A stretch of 20,753 nt of DNA from contig MHXM01000078.1 of the NCBI GenBank assembly GCA_001825565.1, positions 1 to 20,753 on the forward strand. Reading direction: 5' to 3'. The position numbers were made by a program, and so were the translations under genes. Source of the stretch: Desulfuromonadaceae bacterium GWC2_58_13. GTDB taxonomy: Bacteria > Desulfobacterota > Desulfuromonadia > Desulfuromonadales > Trichloromonadaceae. Within the stretch, counting starts at the first letter, position 1. Each line of letters opens with the position of its first letter. Positions 14,428 to 20,753 of this stretch are shown here, in pieces. The notes beneath the pieces are model-generated. The model was not told the DNA's origin, did not search any database, and was given only the letters and a program-made list of their open reading frames with translations.

Positions 14428-14864
14428 GTCTTGCCTCCTCGCACTGTGTTGAAGAACAGCCCCCCCAGGGAGCCACGATGAAAACCATCCATACCTTCCC
14501 GACCCGACGGTTTCACACAGAAAAGTGACCTTAGCTGTCGGGTGATTATTTACACGCTGTCAGGTTTTTGTGTATTTTATTGACTTGCGCCAATAAAGCA
14601 TCAAGCATGCCAACTACCCATTCTTCTCACGAATAGCCACAACGCGCCGAACTTATGTTCTTTTTCAAAAGTCCCTCCATGGTCGAGAGACAAGATCGTT
14701 TATAATCATTAACGGATGACGGTTTTTTGGCGGAAGTTCCGTTTAATGACCGATGACGGCATCCCGTTGAACAGTCTTTGCAACAGCAGGCTCCTGCTTT
14801 CGAATAACCGATTTTCGTCAATGATTCTAGGGCAAAAGAAACATGGCTGCCGGCTTTTCGTGAG
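14428..14864. other. Intergenic region upstream of the PstS-like gene, no convincing gene
   Basis: I see no credible gene here. It holds two GCTGTC direct repeats exactly 22 bases apart (14534-14539 and 14556-14561), a minus-strand TAAAAT (14574-14579) that could be a -10, a small perfect hairpin AGCAGG-CT-CCTGCT (14785-14798), and an imperfect inverted repeat TCATTAACGGA / TCCGTTTAATGA (14706-14716 and 14738-14749). The octamer GATGACGG occurs twice (14715-14722 and 14752-14759). A 90-codon minus-strand frame (14627-14899) runs into the terminator and is not believable. Confidence 0.4.
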
Positions 14865-14918
14865 TTCAGATGTAAAAAGCCCGGCGCTTTAATGAGCACC
14901 GGGCTTTTTACATCTGAA
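14865..14918 (-). terminator. Intrinsic terminator of hemL with extended arms
   Basis: Perfect 20-bp arms (14865-14884 and 14899-14918) enclose a 14-base loop. The core is GCCCGG/CCGGGC with five A and five T beside it, and a further 8 bp of complementarity follow outside. It begins 14 bases after the hemL stop. Confidence 0.88.
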
Positions 14919-14932
14919 TAATATAAATCGGA

Positions 14933-16216
14933 TCAGAGCGCCTTGAATGCCTTGGCGGCGGCCTCGAAGGTGCGGTCGAGGTCGGCGGTGGAATGGGCAA
15001 CGCTCATGAAGCCGGCTTCGTACTGACTGGGAGCGAGGTTGATCCCCTCGTCGAGCATGGTGCGGAAAAACTGGGAAAAAATCCGCGGCGTCCCAGGCTT
15101 GACGTCGGCAAAATTGAACACTTCTTCTTTCTGGAAGTAGGTGCAGAACATGCCGCCGACCCGTTGCAGCGAGGCCGGCACGCCGGCGGCGGCCGCCGCC
15201 TGGCGCATTCCTTTTTCGAAATAGGCGCTCTTCTCCTCGATCAGGTCGTAGAAGCCGGGCTCTTTGAGCAGCTTGAGGGTGGCGATGCCGGCGCTCATGG
15301 CCAGGGGATTGCCGGACAGGGTACCGGCCTGGTAAACCCCGCCTTCGGGGGAGAGTTTTTCCATGATTTCGCGCTTGCCGCCGAAGGCCCCCACCGGCAG
15401 GCCGCCGCCAATGATCTTGCCGAGGCAGACCAGGTCGCCGCGCACGCCGAAACGCTCCTGGGCGCCGCCGTAGGCGACCCGGAAACCGGTCATGACCTCG
15501 TCGACGATCAGCACGATCCCTTCGGCGTCGCACAGGTCGCGCAGGCCCTGGAGAAAACCGGCCTTGGGCGCCACGCACCCCATGTTGCCGGCGATCGGCT
15601 CTAAAATGATGCAGGCAATTTCACCCTTGTTGGCGGCGGCCATCGTTTTGACCTCGTCGAGGTCGTTGTAGGTGGCGGTCAGGGTGTCCTTGGCGACGGC
15701 GGCGGGAACCCCGGGCGAGGTCGGCACGCCGAAGGTGGCGGCGCCGCTGCCGGCCTTGACCAGCAGGGAATCGGCATGGCCGTGGTAGCAGCCGTCGAAC
15801 TTGAGAATCTTGTCGCGGCCGGTATAACCGCGGGCCAGGCGAATGGCGCTCATGGTCGCTTCGGTGCCGGAAGAAACCATCCGCACCTTTTCAATGTTGG
15901 GATAGGCCTCGCAGACCATCTCGGCAAGAAGGATTTCCTTTTCGGTCGGCGCCCCGAAAGAAGCCCCGCCGGCGGCGGCCTGCTGGATCGCCTCGACCAC
16001 CTTCGGATGGCAGTGGCCGAGAATCATCGGGCCCCAGGAACCGACATAGTCGATATAAGCATTGCCGTCGACGTCGTAAATCTTCGAGCCTTCGGCGCGG
16101 GCGATGAAAATCGGGTCGCAACCGACCGACTTGAATGCACGAACCGGGCTGTTGACCCCGCCGGGAATAATCTGTTTCGCTTTGGCAAAGAGCGCCGCGG
16201 ATTTCTGGTGATTCAT
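14933..16216 (-). CDS. hemL: Glutamate-1-semialdehyde 2,1-aminomutase (HemL)
   Basis: The 427-residue PLP enzyme converts glutamate-1-semialdehyde to 5-aminolevulinate, the last step of the C5 route to heme and other tetrapyrroles. The length is exactly that of the family. Visible motifs are PGGVNSPVRAF (residues 18-28), SSGTEATMSAIRLARG for PLP phosphate binding (115-130), DGCYHGHAD (141-149), IVDEVMTGFR (237-246), and the Schiff-base Lys267 in CLGKIIGGGLPVGAFGG. The frame is open to an ATG at 16294, but the ATG at 16216 is preferred: GGGGG lies about 7 bases upstream, and MNHQKSAALF is the normal N-terminus. It is divergent from the RND genes. A large heme demand fits the cytochromes nearby. 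Confidence 0.96.
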   Translation of the reverse strand: MNHQKSAALFAKAKQIIPGGVNSPVRAFKSVGCDPIFIARAEGSKIYDVDGNAYIDYVGSWGPMILGHCHPKVVEAIQQAAAGGASFGAPTEKEILLAEMVCEAYPNIEKVRMVSSGTEATMSAIRLARGYTGRDKILKFDGCYHGHADSLLVKAGSGAATFGVPTSPGVPAAVAKDTLTATYNDLDEVKTMAAANKGEIACIILEPIAGNMGCVAPKAGFLQGLRDLCDAEGIVLIVDEVMTGFRVAYGGAQERFGVRGDLVCLGKIIGGGLPVGAFGGKREIMEKLSPEGGVYQAGTLSGNPLAMSAGIATLKLLKEPGFYDLIEEKSAYFEKGMRQAAAAAGVPASLQRVGGMFCTYFQKEEVFNFADVKPGTPRIFSQFFRTMLDEGINLAPSQYEAGFMSVAHSTADLDRTFEAAAKAFKAL

Positions 16217-16284
16217 GGATGCCCCCTGTACTGGTTGATCGGCCTCGGGACTGCGGCCGCAAGGTTTCAGATCCGGATTCCGAG

Positions 16285-16313
16285 TGCTTAACACAGGCCA
16301 TTCCCCTTGTCAA
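16285..16313 (-). promoter_or_regulatory. Putative hemL promoter
   Basis: On the minus strand a perfect TTGACA (16308-16313) is followed by a 17-base spacer and TAAGCA (16285-16290), a poor -10. It would give a leader of about 60 bases. Confidence 0.45.
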
Positions 16314-16371
16314 GAAATGCGCCGTCCGTCGGCCCGAGTTAGCAGATTTCACAATATGTGACCCGCCGCAA

Positions 16372-16428
16372 CTTTTTCTTTTTCCATTATTCGGTACAAT
16401 GATAACCTCAGTTACGGAAAATGTCCGT
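16372..16428 (+). promoter_or_regulatory. Possible promoter and operator of the RND efflux operon
   Basis: TACAAT at 16395-16400 is a good -10; the -35 position 17 bases upstream (CTTTTT) is poor, which would suit an activated or weak promoter. Just downstream an inverted repeat ACGGA-N5-TCCGT (16414-16428) is placed where a repressor could block transcription. No regulator gene is visible next to it. Confidence 0.35.
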
Positions 16429-16490
16429 TCCTCGTTCGTTTTTGCGGCCATTCAGCATTACCGGCCGATTTTATTTCAGGTTTGGAATCC

Positions 16491-17621
16491 ATGATCAAAC
16501 GTATTCTCATCACTATTGTCGGACTGCTCGTCATCGTCGGCGCCATTGCCGGAATCAAGGTGTTTCAGATTCGCAAAATGATCGAATCCGGCGCCCAATT
16601 CGTCCCGCCGCCGGAAACGGTGACCACCGCCGCGGTCAGCAGCGAATCCTGGGAATCGCTGCTGACCGCGGTAGGCTCGCTGGATGCGGTGCAAGGAGTC
16701 ACGCTAGCCGCCGAACTGCCCGGAAAGGTAGTGGATATCCGCTTCGAGGCGGGGATGAAAGTCCGCCATGGGGAAGTTCTGTTGCGCCAGGACGTCTCCT
16801 CGGAGCAGGCCCAACTGCCCGGCGCCGAAGCCGAAGTGGAACTGACCCGGCTCAACCTGAACCGGATGCGCGAACTGCTGGAACAAAAGATTATCGCCCA
16901 ATCCGAGCTCGACAGCGCCGCAGCCGCCCACCAGCAGGCCTTGGCCGCAGCCGACAATATCCGCGCCGCCATCGCCAAAAAATCCATCCGGGCTCCCTTT
17001 GCCGGGCGACTCGGCATTCGGAAGGTCAATCTCGGTCAGATCCTGGCCGAAGGGGACAGCATCGTCTCGCTGCAGGCACTCGACCCGATTTTCGTCAACT
17101 TCCTGCTGCCGCAGCAACAACTTGGGCTGATCCGGGTCGGACAGCCGATCCGGTTGACCACCGACGCCCTGCCGGGGCAGGAAATGACGGGCGCCATCAC
17201 CGCGATCAGCCCTGAAATCGATGCCGCCACCCGCAACATTCCCATCCAGGCGACGGTAGCCAATCCGGAGGAAAAACTGCGGCCGGGGATGTATGCCAGC
17301 GTGGCGGTCAAGTTGCCCGAACAATTGCAGGGGCTGGTCATCCCGGCCACGGCGGTCCTTTACGCCCCCTACAGCGATTCGGTCTTCGTGGTCGAGGAAA
17401 AAACGGATGAAAAAACCGGCAAAAACGGTTTGATCCTCCGTCAGCAATTCGTGCGTCTGGGGGTCAAACGGGGGGATTTCGTCGCCGTGACGACGGGTCT
17501 GAAAGAAGGGGAAACCCTGGTTAGTACCGGGGTTTTCAAGCTGCGCAACGGTCAGGGCGTGGTGGTGGACAACACTCTGGCCCCCGAGTTCCAGCTCGCG
17601 CCAAAACCGGAAAACAACTAA
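16491..17621 (+). CDS. RND efflux periplasmic adaptor (membrane fusion protein)
   Basis: The 376-residue protein has one N-terminal membrane anchor (about 4-25), no lipobox, and the adaptor domain order. First comes a beta strand with the lipoyl half-motif LPGKVVDIRFEAGMKVRHGE, then a coiled-coil hairpin rich in Ala, Glu and Leu (about 105-165), and then the second lipoyl half SIRAPFAGRLGIRKVNLGQ. A beta-barrel follows with LPGQEMTGAITAISPEIDAA, and then the membrane-proximal part with RPGMYASVAV. It would link the inner-membrane RND pump to an outer-membrane channel that is not in the window. The ATG at 16491 is preferred over an in-frame TTG at 16482, because GGA lies 4-6 bases before it and MIKRI is the natural start of the anchor. 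Confidence 0.95.
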   Translation: MIKRILITIVGLLVIVGAIAGIKVFQIRKMIESGAQFVPPPETVTTAAVSSESWESLLTAVGSLDAVQGVTLAAELPGKVVDIRFEAGMKVRHGEVLLRQDVSSEQAQLPGAEAEVELTRLNLNRMRELLEQKIIAQSELDSAAAAHQQALAAADNIRAAIAKKSIRAPFAGRLGIRKVNLGQILAEGDSIVSLQALDPIFVNFLLPQQQLGLIRVGQPIRLTTDALPGQEMTGAITAISPEIDAATRNIPIQATVANPEEKLRPGMYASVAVKLPEQLQGLVIPATAVLYAPYSDSVFVVEEKTDEKTGKNGLILRQQFVRLGVKRGDFVAVTTGLKEGETLVSTGVFKLRNGQGVVVDNTLAPEFQLAPKPENN

Positions 17622-17756
17622 AAAAGCAAAAGCGTCTCTCGCCCGTTCGTTTCGCTCTCTAGGGCCAGCGGAGTTCGCAGGGGAAAAGACAAAAAAATTC
17701 TCTGTGTCCTCCGCGTGCTCAAGCGACGGTAAGGAGCGGGCGAGAGGATGCTTTTT
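17621..17756. repeat. Imperfect inverted-repeat block between adaptor and permease genes
   Basis: The ends of this 136-base gap pair with each other. AAAAAGCA (17621-17628) pairs with TGCTTTTT (17749-17756), and CTCTCGCCCG (17636-17645) with CGGGCGAGAG (17737-17746); unequal bulges lie between them. Inside, GCGGAG and CTCCGC form another pair around an A-rich stretch followed by TTCTCTGTGTCCTCCGCG. The latter resembles a short low-complexity repeat that I recall from other genomes; that resemblance is unverified. The block looks like a REP/MITE-like element or a large operon-internal stem. Confidence 0.45.
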
Positions 17757-17776
17757 AACCTTAGGCAACCCGCACC

Positions 17777-20753
17777 ATGAAATTCACCGATCTGTTCATA
17801 CACCGTCCGGTTCTTGCCCTGGTGATCAGCCTGGTCATCGTCATTGCCGGGCTGCAAGCGATTCGCACGCTCAACGTGCGTCAGTATCCGACCAGTGAAA
17901 ACTCGACGGTTACCGTCACCACCGTCTACGTCGGCGCCAGCGCCGAACTGATACGCGGCTTTATCACCACGCCGCTGGAACGGGCCATCGCCGCCGCCGA
18001 CGGCATCGATTACCTGGAATCCCAGAGCGCCCTCGGGTTGTCGACCATCACCGCCCGCCTTAAGCTCAACTACGACGCCACCAAGGCCCTGGCCGAGATC
18101 GGCTCCAAGGTCGATCAGGTGCGGGCCGACCTCCCCCCCGAGGCCGAAGTACCGGTCATCAACATCGAATCGGCCGACAGCCAGTTCGCTTCGGCCTATC
18201 TCAGCTTCACCTCGGACATTCTGCTGCAGAACGAGATCACCGACTACCTGGTGAGGGTGGTCCAGCCGCGCCTGTCGGCGCTCGAAGGGGTGCAACGGGC
18301 GGACATCCTCGGCGCCCGCACCTTCGCCATGCGGATCTGGCTCAAACCCGATCGGATGGCGGCCTTCGGCATCAGCCCGGTCCAGGTGCGCGAAGCCTTG
18401 ACCGCCAACAACTTTCTGGCCGCCCTGGGCCAGACCAAGGGTTCGCTGATCCAGGTCAACCTCACCGCCGACACCAATCTCAACTCGGTCGCGGAGTTCC
18501 AGCGTCTGGTAATCCGCGAACAGGACGGCGCCATCGTCCGCATCGGCGACATCGCCGACGTTTCGCTGGGCGCCGAAAGCTACGAGGCCGAGGTGCGTTT
18601 CTCCGGGCAGACCGCCGTATTCATGGGAATCTGGCCGCTGCCCAACGCCAACTCCCTCGACGTCATCAAACGGGTGCGGGTGGAAATGGCCGGGATTCAA
18701 CGGGATCTCCCCGCCGGTCTGCAAGCCCAGGTCGCCTATGACGGCACCGAGTACATCGACAATGCCATCCACGAAGTCATCAAAACCCTCAGCGAAACCC
18801 TGCTGATCGTAATCATCGTCATTTTTCTGTTTCTCGGTTCGTTGCGTTCGGCTCTCATTCCGGTGGTGGCCATCCCGCTGTCGCTGATCGGCGCGGTTTT
18901 TCTGATGCAGGTCTTCGGTTTCACCATCAACTTGTTGACCCTGCTCGCCATTGTCCTTTCGGTCGGTCTGGTGGTGGACGACGCCATCGTGGTGGTGGAA
19001 AACGTCGAGCGCCATCTGAGGGAGGGGCTTAAGCCGGTCGATGCCGCCCTGCTCGGCGCCCGGGAGCTGGTCAACCCGATCATCGCCATGACCATCACCC
19101 TGGCGGCGGTTTACGCCCCGATTGGCCTGCAAGGGGGGTTGACCGGTTCGCTGTTTCGCGAATTCGCCTTCACCCTGGCCGGCGCGGTGACCATTTCCGG
19201 CCTGATCGCCCTGACCCTGTCGCCGATGATGTCGGCCTACCTTCTCAAACCGGAGATCGAGCAGCATGGATTCGCCGGCAAAATCACCCGAGACTTCGCA
19301 CGCTTCCGCAACTTTTACGGACGCCTGCTCGATGTCACCCTGCGCAGTCGTCCGGCGGTCTACCTGGTGTGGATTCTGCTCAGCGCCCTGACCGTGCCGA
19401 TGTTCATCATGTCGCCAACGGAGTTGGCTCCCACCGAAGACCAGGGGGTCATTTTCGGCATTCTCGACGCCTCGGCCAACGCAACCCTCGACCAGACCAG
19501 CCGCTATGCCGCGGCGGCCAACCGCGCCTTTCTCAGCGTGCCGGAAACCGAATTCACCTTCCAGATCACCTTTGCCACCTCCGGCTTCGGCGGCATGGTC
19601 ACCAAACCCTGGGAAGACCGCGAGCGCACCGTGTTCCAGATCCTGCCCGAGGTGCAGCAGAAACTCCATGCCATCCCCGCCATCCAGATGTTTCCGGTCA
19701 CTCCTCCGGCACTGCCCGGCGGCGGCCAGTTTCCCGTGGAATTCGTCATTGCCTCGACCGCCGAACCAGCGCAGATTCTCGATTTCGCCCGCCAGATCCA
19801 ACTCAAGGCCATGGGCAGCGGGATGTTCGCCTTTCCGCCAATCATCGACGTGAAGATCGATCAACCGCAGACCGAATTCGTCATCGACCGCGACAAGGTG
19901 GCCGACCTCGGTCTTAATCTTGAACAGGTCGGCGCCGACATCGGCTCGATGATCGGCGGCAATTTCGTCAACCGCTTCGACATCGCCGGCCGCAGTTACA
20001 AGGTCATCCCGCAGATCCAACGGGTCGACCGGCTCAATCCCGATCAATTGCAGAATATTTACATCACCGGCCGCAACGGTGGTCTGATTCCGCTATCCAC
20101 CGTCTCCAGCCTGCGCAACACCACCGTACCGCGTTCACTCAACCGCTTTCAGCAGCTCAACGCGGTCAAGCTCAGCGGGGTAGCGGTGCGCCCCCTCGAC
20201 GAGGCCCTGCGTTTTCTCGAAGGGGAGGCGGCCAAGATATTGCCCCAGGGCTACCTGCTCGACTACACCGGCGAATCGCGCCAGTTGCGCACCGAGGGCA
20301 ACCGCTTTGTTCCCGCCTTTGCCTTGGCCGTGGTGCTGATCTTCCTGGTGCTGGCGGCGCAGTTCAACAGTTTCCGGGATCCCTTCGTCATTCTGGCCGG
20401 TTCGGTGCCGCTGGCGATGTTCGGCGCCCTGATCTTCACCTTTCTGAAAATACCCGATCCGAACGTCCCTTTCTGGACCCACGGATGGACCACCACCCTC
20501 AACATCTATTCGCAAGTCGGGCTGGTCACCCTGGTCGGACTGGTATCGAAAAACGGGATTCTGATCGTCGAGTTCGCCAACAAACTTCAGGAACACGGCC
20601 ACGGAAAGCTCGATGCGGTGCGCGACGCCACCATGACCCGCCTGCGGCCGGTCATGATGACCACCGCCGCCACCATCGCCGGGCACTTCCCGCTGACCCT
20701 GGTCACCGGCGCCGGCGCCGCGGCCCGAAACTCCATCGGTCTGGTTCTGGTTG
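17777..20753 (+). CDS. RND multidrug efflux permease, HAE1 (AcrB/MexI-like), 3' end outside window
   Basis: The frame opens at ATG 17777 and stays open for 992 codons to the right edge, with no frameshift, so the protein (usually about 1020-1050 residues) is nearly complete. It starts MKFTDLFIHRPVLALVISLV, like MexI-type pumps, and the porter domain QYPTSENSTVTVTTVYVGAS follows. The proton-relay residues are present: Asp401-Asp402 in GLVVDDAIVVVEN (TM4) and Lys925 in VSKNGILIVEFANK (TM10). The following RLRPVMMTTAATIAGHFPL is the usual TM11 region. It should export hydrophobic or amphiphilic compounds from the inner membrane and periplasm by proton antiport, with the adaptor upstream. The substrate cannot be read. 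The ATG has only a weak AGG upstream. The opposite strand carries a long meaningless open frame, so the gene could be miscalled. Confidence 0.96.
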   Translation, partial: MKFTDLFIHRPVLALVISLVIVIAGLQAIRTLNVRQYPTSENSTVTVTTVYVGASAELIRGFITTPLERAIAAADGIDYLESQSALGLSTITARLKLNYDATKALAEIGSKVDQVRADLPPEAEVPVINIESADSQFASAYLSFTSDILLQNEITDYLVRVVQPRLSALEGVQRADILGARTFAMRIWLKPDRMAAFGISPVQVREALTANNFLAALGQTKGSLIQVNLTADTNLNSVAEFQRLVIREQDGAIVRIGDIADVSLGAESYEAEVRFSGQTAVFMGIWPLPNANSLDVIKRVRVEMAGIQRDLPAGLQAQVAYDGTEYIDNAIHEVIKTLSETLLIVIIVIFLFLGSLRSALIPVVAIPLSLIGAVFLMQVFGFTINLLTLLAIVLSVGLVVDDAIVVVENVERHLREGLKPVDAALLGARELVNPIIAMTITLAAVYAPIGLQGGLTGSLFREFAFTLAGAVTISGLIALTLSPMMSAYLLKPEIEQHGFAGKITRDFARFRNFYGRLLDVTLRSRPAVYLVWILLSALTVPMFIMSPTELAPTEDQGVIFGILDASANATLDQTSRYAAAANRAFLSVPETEFTFQITFATSGFGGMVTKPWEDRERTVFQILPEVQQKLHAIPAIQMFPVTPPALPGGGQFPVEFVIASTAEPAQILDFARQIQLKAMGSGMFAFPPIIDVKIDQPQTEFVIDRDKVADLGLNLEQVGADIGSMIGGNFVNRFDIAGRSYKVIPQIQRVDRLNPDQLQNIYITGRNGGLIPLSTVSSLRNTTVPRSLNRFQQLNAVKLSGVAVRPLDEALRFLEGEAAKILPQGYLLDYTGESRQLRTEGNRFVPAFALAVVLIFLVLAAQFNSFRDPFVILAGSVPLAMFGALIFTFLKIPDPNVPFWTHGWTTTLNIYSQVGLVTLVGLVSKNGILIVEFANKLQEHGHGKLDAVRDATMTRLRPVMMTTAATIAGHFPLTLVTGAGAAARNSIGLVLV

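Noticed and set aside
14627..14899. Minus-strand 90-codon Cys-rich open frame upstream of the PstS-like gene
   Set aside because: Its start codon lies inside the loop of the hemL terminator, there is no ribosome binding site, and the cysteines do not form a known motif.
16217..16294. Upstream ATG giving a 453-residue HemL
   Set aside because: The extra 26 residues are not part of the family, and they span the -10 element of the putative hemL promoter; the inner ATG has the better ribosome binding site.
16704..17768. Minus-strand 354-codon open frame
   Set aside because: It is antisense to the RND adaptor and runs across the intergenic repeat block; no motif.
17618..20047. Minus-strand 809-codon open frame
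   Set aside because: It is antisense to the RND permease, with composition of a codon shadow (Asp/Gly/His/Gln-rich) and no domain.

Overview
The window looks like chromosomal DNA of a Desulfuromonadales-type bacterium (Desulfuromonas/Pelobacter/Geobacter relatives). The reasons are a nine-heme c / b-type cytochrome fusion of the CbcL kind beside a three-transmembrane NapC/NirT multiheme cytochrome, and an F0 ATP synthase operon (atpZ-atpI-atpB-atpE) split from the F1 genes. No tRNA, rRNA, CRISPR array, insertion sequence or phage gene was seen. The organism call is inference from gene content only.

Layout. 2-1909 (+) is a large MscS-family channel cut by the left edge. 2014-3003 (+) is fabH with a good promoter of its own. 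3004-3262 is an intergenic stretch with hairpins and a bidirectional terminator. 3263-4705 and 4995-6845 (both -) are the NapC/NirT cytochrome and the CbcL-like cytochrome, separated by a strong terminator. 6846-7246 holds the structured leader of the CbcL-like gene and a possible 58-codon ORF. 7247-7477 (+) is a small two-helix membrane protein. 7555-9201 (-) is the F0 operon in the order atpZ, atpI, atpB, atpE. 9300-10049 (-) is a TrmJ-type RNA methyltransferase. 10082-10306 is a small, apparently frame-disrupted ORF. 10511-11218 (+) is a YkgJ-family cysteine-cluster protein, followed by a 50-bp near-perfect palindrome. 11386-13539 (-) is a methyl-accepting chemotaxis protein and 13633-14427 (-) an orphan PstS-like periplasmic binding protein. 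14428-14932 is a half-kilobase gap. 14933-16216 (-) is hemL. 16491-17621 (+) and 17777 to the right edge (+) are the adaptor and the permease of an RND efflux pump. The permease is cut by the right edge and lies opposite a very long meaningless antisense frame.

How the genes fit together. The two cytochromes are probable inner-membrane quinol oxidases feeding a periplasmic extracellular electron transfer chain. The F0 genes nearby belong to the same energy metabolism, and the c subunit carries an unusual, partly sodium-like ion site. HemL supplies the 5-aminolevulinate needed for heme. The chemoreceptor and the binding protein lie in tandem but have a terminator between them.

The region is mostly core genome. 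The less ordinary material lies between genes: long-armed terminators, a hairpin-rich cytochrome leader, an inverted-repeat block inside the RND operon, and a GGA-rich stretch behind fabH. I did not find a convincing new multi-gene system.
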